Below are positions 8,861 through 17,543 of a stretch of 55,992 nt of DNA, one piece after another (within the stretch, counting starts at the first letter, position 1; every line of letters begins with the position of its first letter). Origin of the DNA: CAZSLI01 sp964607705 (lineage in GTDB: Bacteria > Actinomycetota > Coriobacteriia > Anaerosomatales > PHET01); the NCBI GenBank assembly GCA_964607705.1, contig CAZSLI010000015.1, positions 1 through 55,992 of the forward strand. Direction: 5' to 3'. A program made the position numbers and the translations under genes. The notes under the pieces are model-generated. The model searched no databases. It was given only the letters and a program-made list of their open reading frames with translations, and had not been told where the DNA came from.

Positions 8861-8960
8861 CGGCGGCGCTGAGACCGCCGGCCATAAGGACGGAGCGACC
8901 GCCGAAAGGCGGTCGTCGCCGTTAGCGGGCGAATGCCAGATAACGACATCCCGGGCTAAC
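8861..8960 (+). other. three consecutive hairpins in the leader of the channel-like gene
   Basis: Hairpin 1: CGGCGG (8861-8866)/CCGCCG (8875-8880). Hairpin 2: CGACCGCC (8896-8903) closed by a GAAA tetraloop onto GGCGGTCG (8908-8915), perfect. Hairpin 3: GTTAGC (8921-8926)/GCTAAC (8955-8960) with an inner GGG/CCC pairing. The last hairpin ends directly before the GAAGGAGAGG ribosome binding site. Hairpin 1 could instead be the ligD terminator. I could not match it to a known riboswitch class; it may be a structured regulatory leader. Confidence 0.5.
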
Positions 8961-8975
8961 GAAGGAGAGGTCGCA

Positions 8976-9779
8976 ATGCTGAGTCAGATCACGCAGGCCG
9001 TCGGCGCCGCACTGACCACGATGGCGGTGTTCTTGCCCAAGTTCGTCGCCTTCCTGATCGTGCTGCTGGTGGGCTGGCTTATCGCCAAGGCCATTGGCCG
9101 AGGGCTGGATGCCATCCTTCAGCGCGCCGGATTCGACAGGTTGGTCGAGCGCGGCGGGGTGAAGAAGGCCTTGGCCCGCTCTCGGTACGATGCCTCGACG
9201 CTGCTGTCGAAGATCGTCTACTACATCGTCATGCTCTTCGTATTCCAGCTGGCGTTCGGAGTCTTCGGGCCGAATCCGGTGAGCGTCATGCTGAACCGGA
9301 TCGTCGCCTACCTGCCCAACGTCTTTGCGGCGGGCGTCATCGTGGTGGTCGGTGCGGCGATCGCGGCGGCGGTGGCCGACATCATCTCGGCAGCCCTCGG
9401 CGGCATGAGCTGGGGCAAGGCTGTCGCAACTGCGGCGAGCATCTCCATCCTGACCGTCACCATCTTCGCGGCACTCGACCAGCTCAATATCGCGCCGGCT
9501 ATCGTGACCGGCCTGTTCTACGCGATATTGGCGATCGTTGTGGGCGTCTCGGTGGTCGCCCTCGGCGGTGCGGGGATCCAGCCGATGAGGGACTACTGGT
9601 TCCGCATGCTTGGGCGTATCGATCGTGAGATGCCGGCCGCTGCCGAGGCCGCGCGCAATGCGCCGCAAGCGGTCAAGGAGCGGGCGCAGCAGCGCCAGCA
9701 GCAGGCGCGCGAGGTGGTGGGCACCGCGCGCGGAGGCACCGGCACGGGCAGCCGCCGCGAGCAGCCGACCGGTTTCTAG
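8976..9779 (+). CDS. mechanosensitive-channel-related TM-helix membrane protein
   Basis: 267 aa. Five hydrophobic segments are visible (about 20-42, 82-104, 115-140, 150-172, 180-205). The first is followed by GRGLDAILQRAGFDRLVE, the arrangement of the conserved TM-helix repeat (Pfam TM_helix type) found in MscS relatives, but the MscS beta-domain is missing. The C-terminal 50 residues are Gln/Ala/Arg-rich and probably cytoplasmic and disordered. ATG 8976 is chosen for GAAGGAGAGG at 8961-8970; an earlier in-frame ATG at 8856 would run through the hairpin leader. Likely role is a tension-responsive or small-conductance membrane protein. Convergent with the propeller gene 56 bp away. Confidence 0.75.
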   Translation: MLSQITQAVGAALTTMAVFLPKFVAFLIVLLVGWLIAKAIGRGLDAILQRAGFDRLVERGGVKKALARSRYDASTLLSKIVYYIVMLFVFQLAFGVFGPNPVSVMLNRIVAYLPNVFAAGVIVVVGAAIAAAVADIISAALGGMSWGKAVATAASISILTVTIFAALDQLNIAPAIVTGLFYAILAIVVGVSVVALGGAGIQPMRDYWFRMLGRIDREMPAAAEAARNAPQAVKERAQQRQQQAREVVGTARGGTGTGSRREQPTGF

Positions 9780-9835
9780 CGCGTCAGGGCAAGAGGCTCG
9801 TCAGCGGAGTCGGGGCGACTGCCTCGGCTCCGCTT

Positions 9836-11632
9836 TCACACGCCCCTCTCGCCGAGGCAGTAGAGATAGCCGTCGCGACATCCGATGTAGACGCGACCGC
9901 CGTACACGAGCGGGGTGGCCTCGAATGCGGCTCCGCCGGTGAACGAGGCGGCCTTCTTGACGCGCACCCTCCACCAGCGCCCGTCCGGACTCTGCAAGGC
10001 CCCTTCGGCGCCCTTCTTGGTCTCAGAGTATGTGAGGTCGTAGAGATGGACGCGACTCCCATAGCCCGCGGTCACCAGCCGGTCCCCCACCAACACCGGC
10101 GTGGAGATCGAGCCGCCGATCGCGTCGGTGAAGACCTCGACCGGGGCCGGGGCCGGACCGGCCGGACCGGGCCCGGTGGCCTTCTTGGAGGTGACCTGGT
10201 CGATCGAGATAATGCGTACCGGACCGTCCACGGTATTGAACGCCGCGAGTCGGGGCCTGCTGCCATCGTTGTACGTCTCGTTAGTGGTGAACGACGACAC
10301 CGAGCCTCCCGCCCACTCGCCAAACCCCTTCGTCGGCGTGGGGTAGTACCAGACGACGGCCTTGCTCGGGGGCTTAGTGGGGTCAAGCAGGTACGCGCCA
10401 CCCTGCTCGGGCACGTACTGCTTCTCGATGGTGATGAGCAGCTTCTGGTCGTTGGTCACGACGGGCGTCCCGTCGATGTCGCTTCCCGTCTCGAAGTCCC
10501 AGACCACCTTGAGGGTGCGACGGTCGAGCCCGAAGACGTGGCCGGAGCCTGAAGCGATGTAGATGCGGTCACCGATGGCGGCCGGGGAGGCCTCGAGCGC
10601 CAGGTTCGCTCCCCCCACGTCAGGGTGTCGCTTGACGTCCGACGCGTCGTAGAGCTTGCGCGACCGGGCGAGCACCTTCGGCTCCCGGTGACCCTTCTTC
10701 GCCACGGTCTTGAAGGGATCTATCGCGTACACGTAGCCCGATTCGACCGGGCAATACAGCACGCCGCGATACCAGAGCGGCGACGCGTCGACGTCCTGGC
10801 TGTAGTTGGCGGTCTTGGGCACCGGGAGGCGCCACAACTCCTTGCCGGTCGTGAACGACACGGCCCGCAGCGGCGCTATGCCGGACTGCCCCGTACGACG
10901 GTCGCTGCCTCGCCGGGAACCCGAGACGACGATGAGCCGGTTGTCGGCCTGCGCCTTGCCGTCGGGGTCGGCCACGACGGTGTTGGTCCCCTTGATGACG
11001 TCAGGCCACTCGGCCTTCCACGCCACCTTCCCGCTCGCCGCGTCGATGCGCCGCAGATTGTGGTCGTAGGCGCCGATGAGCAGCCACGTGCCGGCCGCGT
11101 TCTCCACTACGGTCGGCTGACCGGTCCACCCGTTGCCGGACCAGAGCACGGGCTTGTCATCGGACTTCCGCCGTGTGAGACCACTGCCGAGCTTCAGCTT
11201 CCAGATCAGGCTGAGCGTGTCCGGCGCCGGTCCGAAACCGGTCATGTTGCGAGCAGACCCGCTGCCGAGAAAGGACCCTATGCGGATGTGCGTGCCCGCG
11301 CCGCCGGAGAGCGCCTCCATGATCTCGGGCTCCGGCGCTACCGCAGCAGGGTCAGAAACGCCCGGCTCGGGGGCTGTCAGCCCGACGTAGACGCGCCATC
11401 CGCCGTACGCGAGCGTCGCGATGACCAGCAGCCACCCGAGGACCGGCCATACCGAGCGCCGGCGCCTCGGCCGGTGGGGCCGTACGACGAGGGGCCGCGT
11501 CGCACGCGCGACGGGACGACGGCGGGCGGGCCCCGCGGCGGGCGGACGCTCGGCCGCACCCGCGCGCCCGCGTTGGGATGCGGGCGCCCGTCGGCGCTGA
11601 GGCTTGCGCGCTGGAGGTCGGTTGCTCGGCAT
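9836..11632 (-). CDS. membrane-anchored PQQ-like beta-propeller protein
   Basis: 598 aa. The first 60 residues are very Arg/Pro/Ala-rich and cytoplasmic, then a single membrane helix (VWPVLGWLLVIATLAYGGW, about 62-82) places the rest outside. The exterior part contains repeated propeller blades, each with the pattern seen in ASGKVAWKAEW, TGKELWRLPV, RTLKVVWDFETG and GRVYIGCRDGYLYCL, characteristic of PQQ/WD-like repeats. No PQQ-dependent dehydrogenase residues are evident, so a structural or ligand-binding role is more likely than catalysis. Start is ATG 11632; the frame extends 54 bases further but overlaps otsAB. It follows the otsAB stop by 25 bp, so they are probably co-transcribed. Confidence 0.8.
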   Translation of the reverse strand: MPSNRPPARKPQRRRAPASQRGRAGAAERPPAAGPARRRPVARATRPLVVRPHRPRRRRSVWPVLGWLLVIATLAYGGWRVYVGLTAPEPGVSDPAAVAPEPEIMEALSGGAGTHIRIGSFLGSGSARNMTGFGPAPDTLSLIWKLKLGSGLTRRKSDDKPVLWSGNGWTGQPTVVENAAGTWLLIGAYDHNLRRIDAASGKVAWKAEWPDVIKGTNTVVADPDGKAQADNRLIVVSGSRRGSDRRTGQSGIAPLRAVSFTTGKELWRLPVPKTANYSQDVDASPLWYRGVLYCPVESGYVYAIDPFKTVAKKGHREPKVLARSRKLYDASDVKRHPDVGGANLALEASPAAIGDRIYIASGSGHVFGLDRRTLKVVWDFETGSDIDGTPVVTNDQKLLITIEKQYVPEQGGAYLLDPTKPPSKAVVWYYPTPTKGFGEWAGGSVSSFTTNETYNDGSRPRLAAFNTVDGPVRIISIDQVTSKKATGPGPAGPAPAPVEVFTDAIGGSISTPVLVGDRLVTAGYGSRVHLYDLTYSETKKGAEGALQSPDGRWWRVRVKKAASFTGGAAFEATPLVYGGRVYIGCRDGYLYCLGERGV

Positions 11633-11657
11633 GCCGCCATAGTAGCGCGGAGCGTGA

Positions 11658-13871
11658 CTAGCCCGAAGTCGCACCGACCAGTGCACGCGTCTCGACCTCC
11701 GAGAGGTCGGTGAGCAGGCGGACCGCCTCGGCTGTGCCCTTCAGAGCGAAGTTCGCCCGCGAGGTCCCCCCGCCGACCTTGATGGTCCACGCGTTGGAGG
11801 GCGCCGCCTCGAACATGTCCTCATCGGTCGTGTCATCGCCCATCGTGAGGATGAAGTCGACGCCGGGACGTCCCATCCAGCGGTGCGCAGCGCTTCCCTT
11901 GTCGACGCCCACGTTCTTGACCTCGAGCACGTGGTTCCCGGGAAGCAGCACGAGGCCGAACCCCTTCGCGAGCCCCGCGAGCGGCTCGGTGAGCTCGCCT
12001 AGGCGGCGGTCGGCGAGCCCCCTACCGACGCCTCGGTAGTGCCAGACGAGCGCGAAGTCCTTCTCCTCGATGAACGAGCCGGGCGTGCGATCGACGAAGC
12101 GCTCGAGCACCGAACTCACCTGCTGCTTCCACTCGGTGGCCACCGGCACTGAGGTCACCCAGTCCTCGCCCTGCTCCCTGACCCACGCGCCATGCTCGGC
12201 GACCAGCGCGACGGGCAGATCTCCCAGCCAGCGCTCGAGCGTGTGCCTATCGCGTCCGGAGAGGATGACGACCGTGTTGGCGGGCTCCTCGGCCAACTTG
12301 CCGAGGAGCCGCTTGAGCTTCTCATCGGGCCGGGCTTGACCGGGCGTGTCGGCGAACGGGACGAGCGTGCCGTCGTAGTCGAGGACGAGCAGTCGCTCCC
12401 CCGCCTCTTCATAGGCTCGCACGAGCCGCCCTCGCGCCTCTTGGTTGAGCTCGTACTCGTCGAACGCGAGCTGCTGCATCATCGTCTCGTCCAGCTTGCC
12501 GAGGAAGTCCTGCGCCCAAGCGTTGACGTCGTAGCGCTTGAGGCGCCGGCACATGATCCGGTTGCGCCGAACCTGCTCGTCCACCGGCATCTCGAGGGCT
12601 TCGGCGATGGCGTCCACCGTGCCTTGGGTGTCGTGCGGATTGACCACGATCGCATCGGCCAGCTCGCTCGCCGCCCCCGCCATCTCCGAGAGCACCAGCA
12701 CGCCCGGCTTCTCGGCGTGGACTGCGACGTACTCCTTGGCGATGAGGTTCATGCCATCGCGAAGTGGCGTCACCAGGGCGACGTCGGAAGCGGCGTAGAC
12801 GCCCAGCAGTGTATTGAACGGCAACGACCGGTACAGATAGCGGACCGGCGTCCACTCGATCGAGCCCCATCGCCCGTTGATGTCCCCCACCAGTTCGTCG
12901 ACTTCGCGCTTGAGCTCGCGATAGCGCCAGACCCTCGAGCGGGAGGGTACGGCGATGCAAAGGAGCTTCACCCGGCCGCGCCACTCGGGATGCTGCTCGA
13001 GGAACGCGTCGAAGGCGCGCAAGCGTTCCGGGATGCCCTTGGTGTAGTCGAGCCGGTCGATCGAGAGCACGATGCGGCAGTCGTCCGAGATCAACCGGTC
13101 GCGTTCGCGCCGCGCCGCATACGAGGTGGCCCCCTGTGAGTAGCGCGCGAAATCGATGCCCATAGGAAACGCGTCCACGAGCACGATCCTGCCACCGACC
13201 CGGAGCTGCCCCATCCGGTCGTCGATCCCAAGCAGCGAGCGCACGCTGCCGAGGAAGTGCTGCACGTAGTCATGGGTGTGGAACCCGACGAGATTCGCGC
13301 CGAGCACTCCCTCTAGCAGCTCCCGGCGCCACGGCAAGAGCCGGTACATCTCGAAGTTCGGGAACGGGATATGGAGGAAGAAGCCGATCGGCGCGTCCGG
13401 CAGCTTCTCGCGCAGCAGCTGCGGGAGGAGCATCAGTTGGTAGTCGTGCACCCAGATGCGGTCGCCCGGCTGGTACACCTTCAGCACGGCATCTCGGTAC
13501 TTGCGATTCACTCGTTCGTACGCGCGCCAGAAGTCGGGGCGGAACTCCGCGAAACGCGCGAAGTAGTGAAGAAGCGGCCACAGGGTACGGTTCGAGAAGC
13601 CATGGTAGAAGCCGGCAACGTCGTCGTCCGTGAGGAAGACCGGTTCGCAGCCCTGTTGCTCGCGAAGCTCCTCGGTGAGTCGGGCACGCTCCTCGGCGTC
13701 GAGTCGCGAGACGGGCATCTCGGCCCAGCCGATCCACAGGGTCTCGCTCGAACGCCGATATGAATCCAGACCCGTTGCGACGCCGCCCACGCTGCGGTGG
13801 AAGCGGTGCTCGCCTCGCCGACGCTCGACCGTGACGGGAAGGCGATTTGCGACGATCAGGAGCCTGCTCAT
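11658..13871 (-). CDS. otsAB: fused trehalose-6-phosphate synthase/phosphatase
   Basis: 737 aa. Residues 1-480 are a GT20 synthase: LLIVANRLPVTVER, HRSVGGVATGL with the sugar-binding glycine loop, WVHDYQLMLLP, and the nucleotide-sugar contact region VTPLRDGMNLIAKEYVA. Residues about 495-730 are a HAD-type trehalose-phosphatase: VLDYDGTLVPF with nucleophile and acid Asp, ILSGRD, and MGDDTTDEDMF binding magnesium. The enzyme would make trehalose from UDP- or other NDP-glucose and glucose-6-phosphate, an osmo- and desiccation protectant. Such OtsA-OtsB fusions are known in bacteria and eukaryotes. It is divergent from the treS-like operon across a 232-bp region with strong inverted repeats. Confidence 0.93.
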   Translation of the reverse strand: MSRLLIVANRLPVTVERRRGEHRFHRSVGGVATGLDSYRRSSETLWIGWAEMPVSRLDAEERARLTEELREQQGCEPVFLTDDDVAGFYHGFSNRTLWPLLHYFARFAEFRPDFWRAYERVNRKYRDAVLKVYQPGDRIWVHDYQLMLLPQLLREKLPDAPIGFFLHIPFPNFEMYRLLPWRRELLEGVLGANLVGFHTHDYVQHFLGSVRSLLGIDDRMGQLRVGGRIVLVDAFPMGIDFARYSQGATSYAARRERDRLISDDCRIVLSIDRLDYTKGIPERLRAFDAFLEQHPEWRGRVKLLCIAVPSRSRVWRYRELKREVDELVGDINGRWGSIEWTPVRYLYRSLPFNTLLGVYAASDVALVTPLRDGMNLIAKEYVAVHAEKPGVLVLSEMAGAASELADAIVVNPHDTQGTVDAIAEALEMPVDEQVRRNRIMCRRLKRYDVNAWAQDFLGKLDETMMQQLAFDEYELNQEARGRLVRAYEEAGERLLVLDYDGTLVPFADTPGQARPDEKLKRLLGKLAEEPANTVVILSGRDRHTLERWLGDLPVALVAEHGAWVREQGEDWVTSVPVATEWKQQVSSVLERFVDRTPGSFIEEKDFALVWHYRGVGRGLADRRLGELTEPLAGLAKGFGLVLLPGNHVLEVKNVGVDKGSAAHRWMGRPGVDFILTMGDDTTDEDMFEAAPSNAWTIKVGGGTSRANFALKGTAEAVRLLTDLSEVETRALVGATSG

Positions 13872-13907
13872 CTACGCGGTGCCAATCGCTCGCAAAGGGT
13901 GGAAGAG

Positions 13908-14132
13908 GTGTACGCGAGGCTGGAGAGAGCCGTGCCGTACTTCTACCCCATCGGACTGGTTTCGAATGTCAGCATCCTTGCACTGACAGCTATTGCCAGC
14001 TGGGGTTTTGTTCCAGTCGGGGTACTCGGCGGGTGTCGCTTCCGATGGGTACCAATAGGTGTCCACTACCTGACTCCGGGCGCGCCCAAGGCGGTTGAAG
14101 ACGATGCTCTACGAGGAACCTTGGTACCGTGA
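13908..14132 (+). CDS. possible small membrane-protein ORF or gene-start remnant
   Basis: 74 codons from GTG 13908 (AAGGG 8 bases upstream). The beginning reads like a real protein start: charged helix YARLERAV, then PYFYPIG and one hydrophobic helix (VSNVSILALTAIASWGFVPV). Codons before about 13960 have GC-rich third positions, later ones do not, and the tail overlaps the treS-like start in another frame. It could be the surviving front end of a lost membrane gene, or chance. The same DNA carries nested inverted repeats, which argues that some constraint is at the nucleic-acid level. Weak call. Confidence 0.25.
   Translation: MYARLERAVPYFYPIGLVSNVSILALTAIASWGFVPVGVLGGCRFRWVPIGVHYLTPGAPKAVEDDALRGTLVP
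13944..14051. repeat. nested inverted repeats between otsAB and the treS-like gene
   Basis: Outer pair: TACCCCATCGGA (13944-13955) with TCCGATGGGTA (14041-14051), 11 pairs with one bulged C. Middle pair: GACTGG (13954-13959)/CCAGTC (14013-14018). Inner: TGTCAG (13967-13972)/CTGACA (13983-13988), plus the palindrome CCAGCTGG (13996-14003). Together they fold as a branched cloverleaf-like element of about 108 bases ending 52 bases before the downstream ATG. The outer and middle stems compete for two bases. Confidence 0.55.
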
Positions 14133-15762
14133 CGCGATCATCTACGCCATCGATGTCGAGAAGTTCGCCGACGGCAACGGTGACGGCATCGGCGACTTCG
14201 AGGGGCTCATCGAGAAGGTCGACTATCTCGACCAACTCGGCGTGACCTGCGTGTGGCTGCTGCCCTTCTACGTGTCGCCCCGTCGCGACAATGGCTACGA
14301 CGTAGCCGACCACTACCGGGTAGACCCAAGGCTCGGGACGATCTCCGACTTCCACCTCTTCGTGCACGCCGCCGGTGAGCGGGGAATCCGCGTGATGATC
14401 GACATCGTCATGGACCACACGTCCGACGAGCACCCCTGGTTCGAGGCGGCGCGTCGCGACAGGACCTCTCGATTCCGCGAGTACTACACGTGGGTCAACA
14501 TCCCGCCGAAAGGAGGGTTCGGGCACGGGTCGGCCTTTCCCGGCGAGGAGTACAGCCTGTGGAAGTACGACGAGGTAGCCGGGCAGTACTACTACCACCC
14601 GTTCTACCGGTTCCAGCCCCAGCTCAGGATGGCCAACGCCGAGGTCCGCGAGGAGTTGTACCGCGTACTCGACTACTGGCTGTCGTTCGGTGTGTCCGGG
14701 TTCAGGCTCGATGCCGTGCCACTGATGCTCGGCCTCGACGGACCGGTTGTGAGCCCGCCGCGAGACCCGCACTCGATCTTGAAAGAGGCACGCCGTCAGG
14801 TGGCCGTACGCAAGGTTGACACGGCCCTCATGGGAGAAGTCGACCTCTCGGCGGGCCGGCTGTCGAGTTACTTCGGCGACGGGGACGAACTCAACAGCCT
14901 GCTCAACTTCCTGCTCAACAACTACCTCTTCCTCGCCTTCGCGACGGAGAGCGCCAAGCCGATCCTGCGGGGCCTGCGGCTGCTGCCAGTGGCGCCATCG
15001 CGCTGCCAGTGGGTGAACTTCCTGCGCAACCTCGACGAGCTCAACATCCAGTGGCTGCCCGAGGACGACCGGCACTTCGTCTGGGACCTCTTCGCGCCTG
15101 ATCCCGACATGCGTATCTACGACCGCGGCATACGCCGCCGGCTCGCGCCCATGATCGGCGATCCCGCCAAGCTCGAGATGGCGATGAGCCTGCTCATGGC
15201 GCTGCCCGGTACGCCGATGATGGTGTACGGCGACGAGATCGGCATCGGCGAGCGCCTCGATCTCAAGGGGCGGGACGCGGTCCGCATCCCGATGCAGTGG
15301 AACGGCGGCAAGAACGCCGGCTTCTCCTCGGCACCGGTCGACAAGTTGGTGCGGCCGGTGGTCGACGACGGTGGATACTCGTACAAGCAGCTCAACGTCG
15401 AGCGGCAGCTCAAGGACCCGAACTCGCTACTGAACGCTGTCAAGCGGCTGACGAAGGTTCGGCGCAGCTGTCCCGAGATCGGGCGCGGCAACTGGCACGT
15501 GCTCGACGACACATCCTCGGCGGTACTGGCCTACCAGTGCACGTGGCGCAACGGCGTGGTGATAGTCGCGCACAACCTGAGCGCGCAACCGCATGATCTC
15601 GAGCTCGACCTGTGCGATCACCGGGGGCACGTGCTCGAGACGCTGGTCCAGAAGCGTGCCTCGCTGGAGCACCGGAGCGGGCGCGAATACCGCGTGACGC
15701 TTCAAGGCTACGGTTACGCCTGGTATCGGGTGGTCGACGGGCCCGATGGCGAGGGCGACTAG
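14104..15762 (+). CDS. GH13 trehalose-synthase-like enzyme with substituted active-site neighbours
   Basis: 552 aa, the length of maltose/trehalose isomerases (TreS, GH13_16). The TIM barrel starts WYRDAIIYAIDVEKFADGNGDGIGDFEGL. Catalytic residues D203 (GFRLDAV), E245 (MGEVD) and D311 are in place. However region IV reads R-N-L310-D where GH13 enzymes have NHD, and region I reads D-I-V-M-D104-H where Asn is usual. The lost His normally steadies the substrate in subsite -1. Either the substrate differs from maltose/trehalose or activity is reduced. GIRRRLAPMIG and the LPGTPMMVYGDEIG block are TreS-like. ATG 14104 preferred over TTG 14095. Three bases separate it from the next GH13 gene, so it opens an operon. 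Confidence 0.8.
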   Translation: MLYEEPWYRDAIIYAIDVEKFADGNGDGIGDFEGLIEKVDYLDQLGVTCVWLLPFYVSPRRDNGYDVADHYRVDPRLGTISDFHLFVHAAGERGIRVMIDIVMDHTSDEHPWFEAARRDRTSRFREYYTWVNIPPKGGFGHGSAFPGEEYSLWKYDEVAGQYYYHPFYRFQPQLRMANAEVREELYRVLDYWLSFGVSGFRLDAVPLMLGLDGPVVSPPRDPHSILKEARRQVAVRKVDTALMGEVDLSAGRLSSYFGDGDELNSLLNFLLNNYLFLAFATESAKPILRGLRLLPVAPSRCQWVNFLRNLDELNIQWLPEDDRHFVWDLFAPDPDMRIYDRGIRRRLAPMIGDPAKLEMAMSLLMALPGTPMMVYGDEIGIGERLDLKGRDAVRIPMQWNGGKNAGFSSAPVDKLVRPVVDDGGYSYKQLNVERQLKDPNSLLNAVKRLTKVRRSCPEIGRGNWHVLDDTSSAVLAYQCTWRNGVVIVAHNLSAQPHDLELDLCDHRGHVLETLVQKRASLEHRSGREYRVTLQGYGYAWYRVVDGPDGEGD

Positions 15763-15765
15763 CAC

Positions 15766-17433
15766 ATGGGCCGCGACGTCGCCCAGTGGTGGCAGGAGGG
15801 CATCATCTACCAGGTCTATCCGCGGTCGTTCGCGGACAGCGACGGGGATGGCGTCGGCGATCTGTGCGGGATCCTCGGCAAGCTCGACTACCTCGAATGG
15901 CTGGGTGTGACCGCGATCTGGATCTCGCCCATCTACCCCTCACCAATGAAGGACTTCGGGTACGACGTCGCTCAGTACAAGGGCATCCACCCGATGTTCG
16001 GGACGCTGGACGACTTCGACGAACTCGTGGCCGGCGCCCACGCACGAGGGATCAAGATCGTGCTCGACTACGTCCCTAACCACAGCTCCAGCGAGCATCC
16101 CTGGTTCGTCGAGTCACGGTCGTCACGCGACGATCCCAAGCGCGACTGGTACATCTGGCGCGACCCCAAGCCGGACGGCTCGCCGCCCAACAACTGGATC
16201 TCGCACTTCGGCGGACCGGCGTGGACGTTCGACGGGCACACCGAACAGTACTATTGCCACTCGTTCCTGCCGGAGCAGCCGGACCTCAACTGGCGCAACC
16301 CTGACGTGCGCAAGGCCATGTACGACGTGCTGCGTTTCTGGCTCGCACGTGGCGTGGACGGCTTCCGGATCGACGTGCTCTATCAGGTCATCAAAGACGC
16401 CGAGTTCCGAGACGACCCGCCCAACCCTCACTGGGTCCAGAGCATGGGGCCGCATAACAAGCTGCTGCACGTGTACTCGATGGACCGCCCGGAGGTGCAC
16501 GGCATCTGCCGAGAGATCCGCCAGGTTCTCGAGGAGTACGGCGACGGCGTCATGATCGGCGAGATCTGGCTGCCGGTCGAACAGCTGGTGGTCTACTACG
16601 GAGTAGAGGGTTCGGGCACGCATCTCCCGCTCAACTTCCAGCTCATCGAGATCGCGTGGAACGCGTACAAGATCCGCAACTCCATCCGGCAGTACGAGGA
16701 CCTGCTGCCGCGCGGAGGATGGCCCAATTGGGTCCTCGGCAACCACGACACGCATCGTGTGGCGAGCCGGATTGGCCCGGCGCAAGCACGCGTCGCTGCC
16801 ATGATGCTGCTCCTGCTGCGCGGCACGCCGACGATGTACTTCGGCGACGAGATCGGCATGGTGGACGTGCCGATCCCGCCCGACCGCGTGTGCGACCCGC
16901 TCGAGCGCAACGTGCCGGGACTCGGCCTGGGGCGCGACCCGCAACGCACGCCGATGCAGTGGGAGTCTGCGCCGGGAGCCGGCTTCACGACCGGAGAGCC
17001 GTGGCTGCCGCTGCCCGAGGACCTTGAGGGCTGCACAGTCGCCGACCAGCGTGACGACCCCGCGTCGCTGCTGTCGCTCTACCGCTCGATCATCCAGCTG
17101 CGCCGCCGAGAACCCGCGCTGTCGCTCGGCTCCTACGCCGAGTTCCCGTGCGAGGGCGACGTGGTCGCCTGGAAGCGCGAGGAGGGCGGCGACCGCTTCC
17201 TGGTGGCGCTTAACCTCGGGCACGACCCGCAGTGGCTCGATCTCGCGGGCGAGTGCGGCGTCGTCGAGATCGCGACGGATCTCGAGCGCTGGGGCGAACG
17301 CGCATGCGGCCGGCTCCACCTCCTGGGCAACCAGGGCGTGCTGGTTCGCCTCGACGCCACGCCGGAGCCGGCAGAAGTCTCGGAGATCTCCGACGAGTGG
17401 GATGTCGGGCCGGACGGGCCGGGTGGTGGGTAA
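15766..17433 (+). CDS. GH13 alpha-glucosidase / oligo-1,6-glucosidase family
   Basis: 555 aa with all four GH13 signatures intact: DYVPNHSS (region I), GFRIDVL with nucleophile D203, GEIW with acid/base E266, and GNHD with D328. The start WWQEGIIYQVYPRSFADSDGDGVGDL and long loop with PPNNWISHFGGPAWTFD are typical of alpha-glucosidase/oligo-1,6-glucosidase/trehalose-6-phosphate hydrolase relatives. It would release glucose from alpha-linked oligosaccharides in the cytoplasm (no signal peptide). Located 3 bp after the TreS-like gene, it probably handles the same alpha-glucan pool. Substrate subclass cannot be fixed from motifs alone. Confidence 0.9.
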   Translation: MGRDVAQWWQEGIIYQVYPRSFADSDGDGVGDLCGILGKLDYLEWLGVTAIWISPIYPSPMKDFGYDVAQYKGIHPMFGTLDDFDELVAGAHARGIKIVLDYVPNHSSSEHPWFVESRSSRDDPKRDWYIWRDPKPDGSPPNNWISHFGGPAWTFDGHTEQYYCHSFLPEQPDLNWRNPDVRKAMYDVLRFWLARGVDGFRIDVLYQVIKDAEFRDDPPNPHWVQSMGPHNKLLHVYSMDRPEVHGICREIRQVLEEYGDGVMIGEIWLPVEQLVVYYGVEGSGTHLPLNFQLIEIAWNAYKIRNSIRQYEDLLPRGGWPNWVLGNHDTHRVASRIGPAQARVAAMMLLLLRGTPTMYFGDEIGMVDVPIPPDRVCDPLERNVPGLGLGRDPQRTPMQWESAPGAGFTTGEPWLPLPEDLEGCTVADQRDDPASLLSLYRSIIQLRRREPALSLGSYAEFPCEGDVVAWKREEGGDRFLVALNLGHDPQWLDLAGECGVVEIATDLERWGERACGRLHLLGNQGVLVRLDATPEPAEVSEISDEWDVGPDGPGGG

Positions 17434-17543
17434 TTAACCTCCGACCGCGGGAATCGACTGAGAGGTTCTGGTCAGCCGTGACCGCCGAGGAACATTCCTA
17501 GACATCACCAGGCGCAACCAGACGCCCGGCCGGAGCAGCGAGG

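Noticed and set aside
8861..8960. TPP or c-di-GMP riboswitch
   Set aside because: A CTGAGA and an ATGCCAG are present, but the order and the conserved cores of these classes are missing.
13944..14051. Integron attC site
   Set aside because: Palindromic layout is similar, but the RYYYAAC/GTTRRRY core sites are absent.
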